From an uncultured Pseudoalteromonas sp. (GTDB taxonomy: Bacteria; Pseudomonadota; Gammaproteobacteria; Enterobacterales; Alteromonadaceae): a stretch of DNA of 64,000 nt. The stretch is from NCBI GenBank assembly GCA_947493455.1, contig CANLRB010000006.1:124001-188000 (forward strand). The letters run 5' to 3'. The notes beneath the pieces were generated by a model. The model did no database searches, was not told the origin of the DNA, and saw only the letters and a list, made by a program, of their open reading frames with translations. Below, one piece after another: positions 45,916-55,741 of the stretch. Numbering within the stretch: position 1 is the first letter of the stretch; each line of letters opens with the position of its first letter. A program made the position numbers and the translations under genes.

Positions 45916-48618
45916 TTACTGTGTTATCGATAGCGACCAGTTATGCAAAATACCGATATCACCACGACCTTGGTCATTTACTTCAAGTGACCATACACCT
46001 TGGCTGATTTCGCCTTGTACAACATTCAGCACAAATGTTTCGTTAATATCGTCGCTACTGCCGCCGTTTCTTTCATGAACGGTATAGCGGTTGCCATTTG
46101 GTGACACCAACGTAATTGTTAAGTCGCTAATATATGTATGAGAAATCTCTACGCTAAGCGACATTTGGAACACATTGCCAGCTTCAGCCACATCAATCGA
46201 ATCACTGATCCCGGTCTCGTTTTTGTCTGGGATTGCAACTTCAGGACGCGCCTCGTAGTTAATTGACTGCGCATTACTGCTTGTACGAAGCGACCAGTCA
46301 ACCAATTTGCCTTCGTCATCATTGCCGTGATCGCTCACATGCAATAACCAAACACCTTCACTCTGTTCGCCAGCAAAATCATATAAACTGTATACGTTCA
46401 CGATATTATCACTCGCGCCACCTTCGCGATCATGAACACGTACGCGTGTGCCCGTCGGTGACTCAAGTTCAACGATCAAATCTTTAATAAAGCTATGCTC
46501 GATATCAATCGTTAATTCAACTAATTCAGCACTTTCTTCATTCGCGATATAAATCGCATTTGTAATACCTTGTACATTCTTATCAGGAATCACAATATTA
46601 AGCTTTTGTGCAACTGGGTTTGCTGCAATATCAAGTGTCAGCGACCAGCTATTCAATAGGCCTTCGTCCCCTCGCCCACTATCTATCACATGCAGTTGCC
46701 AAACGCCTTGTGCATCTTCGCCATCGAACTGGTACGTTGAAAATTGTGCTTTAATGTCATCACTTGATGCACCGCTGCGATTGTGTGCAATAAATTCAGT
46801 GCCATTTGGCGACGTCAATACCACAGTCAAATCACCAATAAACGGATGCGTAATATCAAGGTCGAGTGACGCACCAACAATTTGGCCAACTTGAGTATTG
46901 TTTAAGCTAGCTAAAATACCATTGTCATCATTATCTGGAATGACTTGGTTGTTTTGCGCTTGAATTGAAAGCTGCTCAGTTGTTTCAGGGATCACACGAA
47001 CAAGTAATTCGGTCGATTTAGTAATGTCACCACTTTGAGACTCTACTAATACGCGATAGCTGCCGATTGGCGTTTCTTTTGTTGTCGCTATGAGTATTTC
47101 TTTACCAAACTCAGTGTCAAGCGTGGTTCCCATAAGCGCTGATTCAATTGACACATCAATGTCACCTTGCCAATCTCTCACGCGGTCAATTTGTAGATCA
47201 AATATTGCAGAGTGACCTTGTTTAACAATCACAGATGGTGTTTGAACATGCATTATAAAATCAGCATTTGGGTTAACATACATCATCATACGTTCTAAAT
47301 TAACGCGTTTACCAGACACTGTTTTATCAGCAAACGCCGCCAAATTATCGCCTGAAGCCAAAATAGCTTCTTTAATGTCAAGGTTGGTCAAACTTGGATT
47401 AACCGCTTTTGCCAGTGCATAAGCCCCCGTGACATAAGCAGACGACATTGAGGTCCCAGAAAGCCAGCCATATTGATCATTCGGTTCGGTTGAATAAATA
47501 CCTGAACCTGGTGCTGCAATATCAATGCTTTGCGCACCGTAGTTAGAAAAGCTCGACATTTCGTCTTGACGATCAGAGCTTGCCACACTTAATACGTTGT
47601 CGTGTTGATAAGCCGCCGGATAAATTGGCGATTCATCGCTATTACCACCTTTATTACCCGCCGCAGCGACAAACCCAATATCAAAATATGCAGCATGGTG
47701 AATTGCATTATTAAGGCTTCGGCTATATCCGTAGCCACCCCAACTATTATTGATTGCAACAATATTGATGTTGTAAAAACGCTTAAGACCAACAAAATAA
47801 CTGACGCATGCTATTGCATCTGAAAGACGACCTGTGCCCGCATTCGAAATAAATTTACAACTTGCCAGTTGGACATCTGAAACGACACCCGCAACACCAA
47901 TCTCATTATTAGCCGTCGCACCGATAATACCGGCGACATGCGTCCCGTGTGACAAATCGTCCATCGGGTCACCTGAGCGGGTAATTGCATTGATGCCGTG
48001 TACATCATCAATATAGCCGTTACCGTCGTTGTCATAACCATCATTTGGAATTTCATACGGGTTATGCCAAATATTTTGTTTTAAATCTTCGTGATTGTAG
48101 TCAATACCCGAATCAATGATACCAATGACAATGTCTGAGCTGTCTTGTTGCGAACGCCATGCAGACACAGTTTTAAGATCGGCACCAACTTGACCGTTGT
48201 CTTGCCCCGTATTTTGATGTGCCCACTGATGATGAAAGTATGCATCATTCGGCAGTGAATCAAAACCCATAATGTAATCTTGCTCTACAAATTCAACCGC
48301 ATGCTCGCCCTCAAGCGATGCTAACGCCTCATTGATCGAACCGCCATTAAGTGATAAAACCGCGAGCTGTTCATTGTCTAAGCCCACGAGCGCATCATCA
48401 ATACCGTCACGGTTTTTGTCATTAGTACTTGCGTTAATGCCATTTAGGATAGCTTGGCGATATAGCAAATCAACATTCGGTGCGTACTGCACGATGAGGT
48501 TTGATGTATCGCTTGGTGCTGGGTTTACAATAGAATTAAGGTGAGAGTTGGTGTCACTCGCATTTGCGAATGCCGTTGCAGTTAATAGAGAAACTACAGC
48601 ACAGGTTTTTATTGTCAT
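45916..48618 (-). CDS. secreted subtilisin-like (S8) protease with three P/Homo B domains
   Basis: 900 aa. Signal peptide (cut near residue 20, FANA), a propeptide, and the catalytic domain with Asp169 (IIDSG), His224 (HGTHVAG), oxyanion Asn322 (AAGN) and Ser390 (SGTSMSS). After it come a linker/beta domain (440-545) and three copies of the proprotein-convertase P domain at about 575-662, 690-776 and 808-899, each with a DLxVxLxSPxGT...GVWxLxVxDxGxGDxGxLxxWSL pattern. Such proteases are extracellular or released after C-terminal processing and digest proteins. Confidence 0.93.
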   Translation of the reverse strand: MTIKTCAVVSLLTATAFANASDTNSHLNSIVNPAPSDTSNLIVQYAPNVDLLYRQAILNGINASTNDKNRDGIDDALVGLDNEQLAVLSLNGGSINEALASLEGEHAVEFVEQDYIMGFDSLPNDAYFHHQWAHQNTGQDNGQVGADLKTVSAWRSQQDSSDIVIGIIDSGIDYNHEDLKQNIWHNPYEIPNDGYDNDGNGYIDDVHGINAITRSGDPMDDLSHGTHVAGIIGATANNEIGVAGVVSDVQLASCKFISNAGTGRLSDAIACVSYFVGLKRFYNINIVAINNSWGGYGYSRSLNNAIHHAAYFDIGFVAAAGNKGGNSDESPIYPAAYQHDNVLSVASSDRQDEMSSFSNYGAQSIDIAAPGSGIYSTEPNDQYGWLSGTSMSSAYVTGAYALAKAVNPSLTNLDIKEAILASGDNLAAFADKTVSGKRVNLERMMMYVNPNADFIMHVQTPSVIVKQGHSAIFDLQIDRVRDWQGDIDVSIESALMGTTLDTEFGKEILIATTKETPIGSYRVLVESQSGDITKSTELLVRVIPETTEQLSIQAQNNQVIPDNDDNGILASLNNTQVGQIVGASLDLDITHPFIGDLTVVLTSPNGTEFIAHNRSGASSDDIKAQFSTYQFDGEDAQGVWQLHVIDSGRGDEGLLNSWSLTLDIAANPVAQKLNIVIPDKNVQGITNAIYIANEESAELVELTIDIEHSFIKDLIVELESPTGTRVRVHDREGGASDNIVNVYSLYDFAGEQSEGVWLLHVSDHGNDDEGKLVDWSLRTSSNAQSINYEARPEVAIPDKNETGISDSIDVAEAGNVFQMSLSVEISHTYISDLTITLVSPNGNRYTVHERNGGSSDDINETFVLNVVQGEISQGVWSLEVNDQGRGDIGILHNWSLSITQ

Positions 48619-48787
48619 AATCTATTTCGCACGGTTAAAATTTGGCGACAATATACATTATTTAACTTTGTACGGGCATCGCTATTTTGTGCCAGATTAG
48701 GAAACAGAGTAATACTTTATTCTAAATATCGGTAAATTTAATAGTTTCAAGAGGTTAAATTTGGGAATTGGTTTACAATGCGTTACA

Positions 48788-48819
48788 AAGAAAAACCAGC
48801 ATGAACACTGGTTTTTCTT
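48788..48819 (-). terminator. terminator of amidohydrolase operon
   Basis: AAGAAAAACCAG/CTGGTTTTTCTT stem with an 8-nt loop and T-run on the minus strand, 12 nt after the last stop. Confidence 0.82.
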
Positions 48820-48830
48820 ATTAAAACAAA

Positions 48831-50078
48831 TTAATGAGTATACGCGTGAGGCATATCTGAATTTGCCATATAACGGTCACGAAGTTTATCATGACGCGAT
48901 TGCGTTGATACTTCTTTACCATTAATCCAAATTGAATCTACTTTTGTGCTAATTTCAAATGGATCCGCACTCCAAAGGACAAGATCTGCAGCTTGACCTA
49001 CCGCAATACGACCAGCATCAATGTTAAAAATATCAGCGACGTTTGCTGTAACAGCTTTTAACGCACCTTCAGATGTCATGCCGTAAGAAACAGCATTACC
49101 TGCATCATAGCGTAACTGATATAAATTATGACTGCTATCACCTGAAATCGTGAGTGCCACTTTCACACCCGCTTTTTCTAATTCGGCTGCAGAGCTTAAT
49201 GATGTATTCAGAGAATCAAAGTTGCCCGGTAAGTTTGCCATCGCGCTGATAATCACAGGCACATTTGCCTTTGCAAGCTCAGACTTGATTACAACCGCAT
49301 CTTTCGCACCAGAGAAAACCATATCTAAGCTATATTTTTCTTTCACTTTCAATAGCTCTAGCATATCTTGAGCACGTGATACACGAATAATGACAGGCTT
49401 TTCACCCTTTAATAGCGCGTTAAGAATTTTCTCTTCTTTAGATGGCTCTTTTGCATCTTTCTTCGCTTTCTTATCATCTTTTTTAGGCTTGCTAATTTTC
49501 TTATGCTGTTTGTCGAGTTTATCAATAAACTTTTGTAGACCCGTTGCACGAGAACCTTTGCTAGATGAACCTAAATTGACGATAGCCGCATTTTGCGCAT
49601 CGACTACACTACCAAACTCACCGCTTAAATCGACCGTTGATGACAAGCCAACAAATGGTCCATCACCCCAACCAGGTGCTATCACGTCACGCGTGATACC
49701 GCCTTTACGTGCGTACGGAATTAGCGTTGTTTTAGGGTTAAATGCGATTGACGGGTCAAACGTAATGCCACCTTTTTTCTCATTGCCATCGCGAGAGGCC
49801 GACACAGCACCCACTTCAACTAAGCCTAGTTGGTTCATGCTACCAATCAGACCCGGTGTTAAAATACGACCCTTTGCGTCAACAATTTTATCAGCATCAA
49901 GCTGTAGGTTGCTAATCGCTTTAATTTTGCCATCTTCGATTAATACCGTACTATTTTTTAGCACACCTTGTTCGGTCGCCGTGTGCACCGTTGCATTAAT
50001 AATTGCCATTGTTTCTGCTGAGACATTGAGTGAACCAGCAAGCGCCACTGCAAGCGCTGAATATTTAATTAATTTCAT
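48831..50078 (-). CDS. amidohydrolase-like protein lacking the HxH metal motif
   Basis: 415 aa from ATG 50078 (AGGAG seven nt upstream; GTG 50084 would be too close). Signal peptide (ALAVALAGSLNVSA). It has the amidohydrolase frame GRILTPG near 75 and QAADLVLWSADPF near the end, but where the family has PGxIDxHxH it reads PGLIGSMNQLG, so the metal ligands are gone; later His ligands are not evident either. A lysine-rich insert (about 200-235) is present. It follows its intact paralogue by 10 nt, so it may be a non-catalytic partner. Confidence 0.85.
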   Translation of the reverse strand: MKLIKYSALAVALAGSLNVSAETMAIINATVHTATEQGVLKNSTVLIEDGKIKAISNLQLDADKIVDAKGRILTPGLIGSMNQLGLVEVGAVSASRDGNEKKGGITFDPSIAFNPKTTLIPYARKGGITRDVIAPGWGDGPFVGLSSTVDLSGEFGSVVDAQNAAIVNLGSSSKGSRATGLQKFIDKLDKQHKKISKPKKDDKKAKKDAKEPSKEEKILNALLKGEKPVIIRVSRAQDMLELLKVKEKYSLDMVFSGAKDAVVIKSELAKANVPVIISAMANLPGNFDSLNTSLSSAAELEKAGVKVALTISGDSSHNLYQLRYDAGNAVSYGMTSEGALKAVTANVADIFNIDAGRIAVGQAADLVLWSADPFEISTKVDSIWINGKEVSTQSRHDKLRDRYMANSDMPHAYTH

Positions 50079-50088
50079 CGTCACTCTC

Positions 50089-51471
50089 CTATGGCTGACC
50101 TAACATAAAATCACTTTTAGCTTGATACTTTTTATCATTGCGGTCATAAACTTTTGCACCGTCGATAAATACTTTCTCAGCTTTTGCGTATACGCTAAAT
50201 GGGTTTTGATTCCAAATAACGACATCACCTTGTTTGCCAGACTCAAGGCTTCCTGTTTTGTCGTCAATCCCAAGTGATTTAGCAGCATTTGACGTGATCC
50301 AACTAATTGCATGCTGCTCTGAAATATCAAAGCCATTCTCGTTTGCGCGGTACATTACTTTTGCAGCTTCTTGGTTCAAACGCTGAATGGTTGTACCTGA
50401 ATCTGAGTGAACCACAGCACACGAATTTTTAACCGCATCAACGATAGCAACATTTTCTTGAACCATATCGTAGGCTTCCATTTTAAAGCCCCACCAATCA
50501 GGCCAAAGTGCTGCACAACTGCCATTTTCGGCAAGTAAGTCTGCAATTTTATAAGCTTCGATTCCGTGGTGGAATGTACCTGCGTGATAATTAAACTCTT
50601 TTGATAGGTCAATCATCATCGCCATTTCTTCAGCTTTATAGCAATGGTTATGGATCATAATTTCGCCATCGAGTACACCGCGTAATGTATCGAGCTTGAT
50701 ATCGCGCTCTGGAGCGTCAACCGCTTTACCCGCTGCATAGTCAGCATTGTATTTATCCCAAGCGCGCTTGTATTCAGTCGCTTCAACCCATGCACTGCGA
50801 TAGCCGGCCATATTACCCATACGTGTTGATGGCGATATTTTACGGCTGCCATATACACGTTTCGGGTTTTCACCACAGGCCATTTTTAAGCCATAAGGCG
50901 CTTCTGGAAATTTCATGCCTTGCATTGTTTGTGACGGCACATTTTTAAGCGTCACACCGCGGCCACCAAATAAGTTAGCTGAGCCCGGTAGAATTTGTAA
51001 TGAGGTTATACCACCGGCTCGCGCAGTATTAAAACCAGGGTCCTGTGGCCAAATCGAATGTTCAACCCATACGTACGCTGTATTTGGGCTCGTCATTTCA
51101 TTGCCGTCTTGGTGTGATTCTACGCCCGGGTTAGGATACGCACCTAAATGCGAGTGTACGTCAATAATACCCGGTGTGACCCATTTACCTTTTGCATCAA
51201 TTACTTTCGCGCCGTTCGCACTCAGATCAGTACCAACACTGGCAATTTTGCCATCAACTATCAATACATCAGCATCATCAAGGCGCTCTCCCGTACCAGT
51301 AAGGACTGTCGCATTTTGAATCAACACGTTTGTACGAGGCATCGCCGCATATGTACTTGGGTACGGATTTTTATTAATTGTTATTTTTTCGCCTTGCGGC
51401 TCGCTGTTGTTACAACCTGAAATTGCACCAACCATAGCTAGAACAATTGCAGAGGGTAAAAATCTTTGCAT
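50089..51471 (-). CDS. lipoprotein amidohydrolase
   Basis: 460 aa. Lipoprotein signal MVGAISGC with Cys20 in the lipobox. The amidohydrolase metal motif TPGIIDVHSHLG is intact, together with MIHNHC, GTFHHGIE and AVVHSDSG for further ligands. It acts in the periplasm at the membrane; families of this kind are imidazolonepropionase/dipeptidase-like, with unknown substrate. GGGAG ribosome site. It is the first gene of a two-gene operon. Confidence 0.88.
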   Translation of the reverse strand: MQRFLPSAIVLAMVGAISGCNNSEPQGEKITINKNPYPSTYAAMPRTNVLIQNATVLTGTGERLDDADVLIVDGKIASVGTDLSANGAKVIDAKGKWVTPGIIDVHSHLGAYPNPGVESHQDGNEMTSPNTAYVWVEHSIWPQDPGFNTARAGGITSLQILPGSANLFGGRGVTLKNVPSQTMQGMKFPEAPYGLKMACGENPKRVYGSRKISPSTRMGNMAGYRSAWVEATEYKRAWDKYNADYAAGKAVDAPERDIKLDTLRGVLDGEIMIHNHCYKAEEMAMMIDLSKEFNYHAGTFHHGIEAYKIADLLAENGSCAALWPDWWGFKMEAYDMVQENVAIVDAVKNSCAVVHSDSGTTIQRLNQEAAKVMYRANENGFDISEQHAISWITSNAAKSLGIDDKTGSLESGKQGDVVIWNQNPFSVYAKAEKVFIDGAKVYDRNDKKYQAKSDFMLGQP

Positions 51472-51622
51472 TGTTGTTATCTCCCATATTAAATCTAATT
51501 TAATGTATCTAAATTAGAGGCTAAATGCACTCGTTTAAGTTGGATTAACAGTTAATTGCGATAATACTAATGCAAAGTCGCGGAATTTTAGTGAACGTAA
51601 AAGTTTGTAAAGCGTGTAACCT

Positions 51623-52231
51623 CTATAACGACACCGTGTAAAAGAGCTTTCTTTTTTCTAGGTCTTTATAAATTGTTAACTTAAATACAGACGCGTAATC
51701 AAACGACAAACTTTGCTGATGCTGGGCATTCGGCGCTGAAACACCAAGAGCTAACGCGACCACCTGCTTCATGACACCCGCATGGCTCACACAAAGTACT
51801 GTTTTGTCATTATACAGTTCGACTAACTCAGCAAGCCCCCTTTCAATTCGGCTGTTAAATTCAACCATACTCTCACCATTTGGCGGCGTTACCGAATAGG
51901 GAGACTCAAAAAATGTTAAAACAGAGCATTCAGTATTTGCAAACAACCTATCAAATTCAACCCCATCCCAATCGCCAAAATTAAACTCTTGCCATTTAGA
52001 GTCGATTGTCACTGGTACATTATTCTGCTGCCCAAATAGTTCGGCAAAACGACAACAACGTTTTAGTGGTGAAGATACGATATTATCAACATTAAGATGC
52101 GCTGCTGCTGAAAACATCTGCGTTAAACCCGTCTCGGTAATATCAAAGTCTGTTATCCCGCGCAGACACGATTCCCCTTCGGGGAGCCCGTGACGCAAAA
52201 AATAAATTGTCGTTTGTTTATTTGATATCAA
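51623..52231 (-). CDS. cobC: histidine phosphatase, probable alpha-ribazole phosphatase
   Basis: 202 aa. Phosphoglycerate-mutase fold: the catalytic RHG motif in FLRHGLPEGESCLRGITDF, then SSPLKRCCRFAEL and CVSHAGVMKQVV. Its place with cobU identifies the role of removing phosphate from alpha-ribazole-5'-phosphate in B12 lower-ligand assembly. Start TTG 52231 with AGGA seven nt upstream; it overlaps cobU by 14 bp. Confidence 0.85.
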   Translation of the reverse strand: MISNKQTTIYFLRHGLPEGESCLRGITDFDITETGLTQMFSAAAHLNVDNIVSSPLKRCCRFAELFGQQNNVPVTIDSKWQEFNFGDWDGVEFDRLFANTECSVLTFFESPYSVTPPNGESMVEFNSRIERGLAELVELYNDKTVLCVSHAGVMKQVVALALGVSAPNAQHQQSLSFDYASVFKLTIYKDLEKRKLFYTVSL

Positions 52232-52724
52232 AAGGTAATCCTGCCACTGTCATCGTCACGCGGTTCATACGCTTTGCAAGCGCTTGATTTAACCAACCTT
52301 GCGCATCGGCAAAACGACGTGCTAGCTCATTGTCAGGTGTAATTGATAGCCCAACTTCGTTACTGACAACAACTAATTCGCAGTCTAAGCTGTCAATTGC
52401 TTTTAACAATGAGGTTGTTGCTTCATCAATTTGCTGTTCATTATAGTAAAACAAATTATTTAGCCACAGCGTCATGCAATCGATCAAAATAATATGTTCA
52501 CTGTGATTTAGCTTATTTAATTGTTTTTCAATGAACATGGGTTCTTCAACGATATGCCAATGTGATGGCCGATTATTTTTATGGTGCTTAATTCGCTTAT
52601 CCATCTCAGTATCGCATGCCTCAGCCGTCACAATTACATAAACATGCTTATTGCTCTGCTCGACAAGACTTTGCGCATAAGAGGATTTTCCTGAACGCAC
52701 ACCACCAATGACTAAATGTTTCAT
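52218..52724 (-). CDS. cobU: adenosylcobinamide kinase/guanylyltransferase
   Basis: 168 aa from ATG 52724 (AGGGAG upstream); an upstream frame adds a residue run unlike CobU. P-loop GGVRSGKSSYAQ at the N-terminus, the VTAEACDTEMDKRIKHHKNNRP guanylation region, and VSNEVGLSITPDNELARRF. It phosphorylates and guanylates adenosylcobinamide. Starts 62 bp from the divergent cobT. Confidence 0.93.
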   Translation of the reverse strand: MKHLVIGGVRSGKSSYAQSLVEQSNKHVYVIVTAEACDTEMDKRIKHHKNNRPSHWHIVEEPMFIEKQLNKLNHSEHIILIDCMTLWLNNLFYYNEQQIDEATTSLLKAIDSLDCELVVVSNEVGLSITPDNELARRFADAQGWLNQALAKRMNRVTMTVAGLPFDIK

Positions 52725-52786
52725 AAACTCCCTTGCAGCAATCGATAGCTTAACGCACAATATACAAAACAAGATTGGAAATCCAG

Positions 52787-53776
52787 ATGTCTAAAGAAAG
52801 TCATATCCAACAAAAAATTGATAGCAAAATAAAACCGCTCGGTTCGCTTGGAAAAATAGAGTCATTAGCAAAGCAAGTTGCATTGTTACAACAACGAGAC
52901 ACTCTCACGCTAACTACACCACAATTAATTATTTTTGCCGCAGATCATGGGGTCGCCAAACATAATATAAGTATCGCGCCCCAGCAAGTGACCAGTTTAA
53001 TGGTTGAAAATTTTTTGCATGGTCGCGCAGCAATAAATAGCTTTATTGCACACCAACCGTGGCATTTAAATATTGTGGATTGTGGCATCAAGTATCCAGT
53101 CGAAGATAGCCGTATCATTAATTGTCGCTTAGGCTCTGAAAGCGCAGACATCAGTATTGAACCCGCGTTATCGGATGTGCAAATGGAACAAGCGCAACAG
53201 CACGCAGTACAACTTTCAAATCGTTTTACAGATTCTGATGTTATTGCGCTTGGTGAAATGGGCATCGCGAATACAACTTCAGCAACGGCTATTTATTGTA
53301 AGTTATTTAATTTTAAAGTAACCGATATTGTCGGCGCCGGAACAGGTATTAATACCCAGCAGCTTTCAGTTAAACAGCGTATTATCGAACAGGCAATACA
53401 AAGGAGTTCAGACTCTGCGTCGCTTGGTATCTTAAAGCACCTCGGTGGCTTTGAAATCGCCACCATGGTTTTTTCCCTACTCGAATTTGCAAAGCAAAAA
53501 AAACTACTCATCATTGATGGATTTATTGTCACCGCGGCAGCGGCTATTGCATTGCAAATTAATCCTAACATTCGTACCAACTTAGTTTTTGCACATTGTT
53601 CAAGCGAACGCGGGCATCGGGTGATCCTCAACCACCTTAACGTCGAACCATTACTTGATCTAGACTTACGGCTAGGCGAAGGCACCGGTGCAGCGCTCAC
53701 ACTCCCTCTGTTACAAGCAGCAATCGATATGTATAACAATATGGCCAGTTTTGAACAGCTCGGGATCTCATTGTGA
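52787..53776 (+). CDS. cobT: nicotinate-nucleotide:dimethylbenzimidazole phosphoribosyltransferase
   Basis: 329 aa from ATG 52787 (a TTG four codons earlier also reads). It makes alpha-ribazole-phosphate. The DHGVAKHNIS, GEMGIANTTSATAI, VGAGTG and LRLGEGTGAALTLPLL segments match CobT. Stop overlaps cobS start. Confidence 0.94.
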   Translation: MSKESHIQQKIDSKIKPLGSLGKIESLAKQVALLQQRDTLTLTTPQLIIFAADHGVAKHNISIAPQQVTSLMVENFLHGRAAINSFIAHQPWHLNIVDCGIKYPVEDSRIINCRLGSESADISIEPALSDVQMEQAQQHAVQLSNRFTDSDVIALGEMGIANTTSATAIYCKLFNFKVTDIVGAGTGINTQQLSVKQRIIEQAIQRSSDSASLGILKHLGGFEIATMVFSLLEFAKQKKLLIIDGFIVTAAAAIALQINPNIRTNLVFAHCSSERGHRVILNHLNVEPLLDLDLRLGEGTGAALTLPLLQAAIDMYNNMASFEQLGISL

Positions 53777-54552
53777 CAAGTATTCGCGTGCAATTTGATA
53801 CATTTATCATTGCGCTTACATTTTTAACACGGCTGCCGATCCCGATTAAGAATTATAGTGATAGCAAACTGCACTCAAGTGTTGTTTATTACCCGCTGGT
53901 TGGCTTAGTCATCGGCGGGTTAATTGCCTTAATATATTCAATTGCGTTATTCGTCTTTTCTGATCCAATAGCAATAATCCTGTCGATGATATTCGGCTTT
54001 TATCTCACCGGCGGCTTTCATGAAGACGGCTTAGCCGATGTGTGTGATGGCTTTGGTGGCGGCATAACAGTTGAAAGAAAGCTCGAAATAATGAAGGATT
54101 CGCGCCTTGGCACATACGGTACCCTCGGATTAGTCTCGGTTTTATTGCTCAAGTACACTACATTAACTCAATTGAGCGACGTTATCTGTGCCTTAATTGT
54201 TGCACATGCAACGAGCAGAGCCTTCGCTGCATCAATCATATTCAGCTCAAATTACGTGCAACTAGACTCTCTCAGTAAAGTCAAACCCGTTGCAAAACAG
54301 ATGTCAGCTTTTACGTTATCAATTATTTTACTGCAGACAGGTATCGGCCTTATTCTTCTTGGTATGTACTACTCATCGCTGTTCATACCAATTATTTTAT
54401 TATTTTGCCTCATTGTTATTCGCCAACTACTTATTCGCTGGTTTCATTATCATTTAACTGGTTATACTGGCGACTGCTTAGGCTTTGCACAACAAATTTT
54501 TGAAATTACAATTTATCTATTCTTCGTATCGCTAATCAAGGTCTCACTATGA
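53773..54552 (+). CDS. cobS: cobalamin synthase
   Basis: 259 aa inner-membrane enzyme joining adenosylcobinamide-GDP with alpha-ribazole(-phosphate). About seven membrane segments; the metal and substrate motif GGFHEDGLADVCDGFGGG is intact, and DSRLGTYGTLG follows. Start GTG 53773 overlaps the cobT stop (GTGA). Confidence 0.94.
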   Translation: MTSIRVQFDTFIIALTFLTRLPIPIKNYSDSKLHSSVVYYPLVGLVIGGLIALIYSIALFVFSDPIAIILSMIFGFYLTGGFHEDGLADVCDGFGGGITVERKLEIMKDSRLGTYGTLGLVSVLLLKYTTLTQLSDVICALIVAHATSRAFAASIIFSSNYVQLDSLSKVKPVAKQMSAFTLSIILLQTGIGLILLGMYYSSLFIPIILLFCLIVIRQLLIRWFHYHLTGYTGDCLGFAQQIFEITIYLFFVSLIKVSL

Positions 54553-55145
54553 CAAGCAAACATGATAAACATCAACAACGACAAGAAAAAATTAAACAAC
54601 AAGTAGATGAAAAAGTGGCCCAAGCGACCATTGAAAAAGGCCTCTTTTTAGTCATTACCGGTAATGGTAAAGGCAAATCTACCTCAGCATTTGGCACCGT
54701 AGCGCGTGCAGTCGGTCATGGCCAAAAAGCAGCCGTTGCCCAATTTATAAAAGGAGGCTGGGAATGTGGTGAGCGAAACCTATTGAGCACACATGGCGTT
54801 GAATTTATGGTGATGGATACCGATTTTACGTGGGAAACGCAAAATCGAGACAGTGACACAGCTGCAGCCGAACTCGTTTGGCAGCAAGCAAAACAGGCGC
54901 TGCGTAATGACGAACTCGATTTAGTGGTACTCGATGAAATTACCTACATGATAAATTATGATTACATCGCATTAGACGACGTTATAAACGCTATTAATTC
55001 ACGCCCAAAGGAGCAAACTGTGATTGTAACGGGGCGAGCTGCGCATCGTAGTTTAACCGAACTCGCTGATACCGTTTCTGAAGTACGAAACGTAAAACAT
55101 GGCTTTGACAACGGCATAAAAGCGCGTAAAGGAATCGATTGGTAA
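54549..55145 (+). CDS. btuR: cob(I)yrinic acid a,c-diamide adenosyltransferase
   Basis: 198 aa CobA/BtuR/CobO family. P-loop GNGKGKSTSAFG near 43, FIKGGWECGE, and VVLDEITYMINYDY. It adds the 5'-deoxyadenosyl group to cob(I)alamin. ATGA overlap with cobS, so cobT-cobS-btuR are one coupled operon. No cobalamin riboswitch is seen in the 62 bp before cobT. Confidence 0.95.
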   Translation: MTSKHDKHQQRQEKIKQQVDEKVAQATIEKGLFLVITGNGKGKSTSAFGTVARAVGHGQKAAVAQFIKGGWECGERNLLSTHGVEFMVMDTDFTWETQNRDSDTAAAELVWQQAKQALRNDELDLVVLDEITYMINYDYIALDDVINAINSRPKEQTVIVTGRAAHRSLTELADTVSEVRNVKHGFDNGIKARKGIDW

Positions 55146-55323
55146 TTTTTATTGCCTAAATCGACACAATCTCAGGGTGTAAGATACTCTTTTTTCCCGC
55201 TAAATTTTTTCGGCGACATACCTCACACATATTCTTACACTCTGTTATTTTCTGTTTACAGCTTTATTTTCAAAATGAGCAAGAATTAAGGGGAGTCAAA
55301 TACGATGGAATGAGGAAACCATT

Positions 55324-55680
55324 ATGAAACTTTCAGTAACAATTGCCGCAGCGGCGCTTATCACAAGCTTAAATGTAAATGCAGAATCAAACTACACATT
55401 TGTTGCCGCAGACAATCACCCTGGTACACAGCTATGTATGGCAATGACAACAAATAAAGCAATGAAAATGAATAACGCGCTCAAGTTGCACCGTCTCAAC
55501 AAACGTCACGTCGTTAATACGCTGGAATGCAACAACATGTCTCTTGAAAAATTTGCCAGCGTGTATAATCTCGACAAAACAGGCCGTTTTTTGAATGTAT
55601 CGCCAAATACGCGTACATCTATTCGAGATATTGCGAAAGCGGATAAAAAACGCGTCATTTATGTATCGGCATCTCGCTAG
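55324..55680 (+). CDS. small secreted protein, DUF3718-like
   Basis: 118 aa with a signal peptide (VTIAAAALITSLNVNA). The mature part FVAADNHPGTQLCMAMTTNK ... NTLECNNM has two cysteines that may form one disulfide in the periplasm, matching DUF3718-type small proteins of Alteromonadales. Function unknown. Strong terminator follows. The 178 bp before it show no gene. Confidence 0.7.
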   Translation: MKLSVTIAAAALITSLNVNAESNYTFVAADNHPGTQLCMAMTTNKAMKMNNALKLHRLNKRHVVNTLECNNMSLEKFASVYNLDKTGRFLNVSPNTRTSIRDIAKADKKRVIYVSASR

Positions 55681-55704
55681 ATACTCTCGCCCCCCCGGCG
55701 AACT

Positions 55705-55730
55705 AAAAAGGAGCTTTTCGCTCCTTTTTT
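55705..55730. terminator. bidirectional terminator
   Basis: AAAAAGGAGC/GCTCCTTTTT stem with a 5-nt loop between converging genes. Confidence 0.88.
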
Positions 55731-55741
55731 ATTGTCTTACG

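Noticed and set aside
49390-50103. 237-codon plus-strand frame
   Set aside because: Antisense to the amidohydrolase-like gene, without ribosome site or family match.
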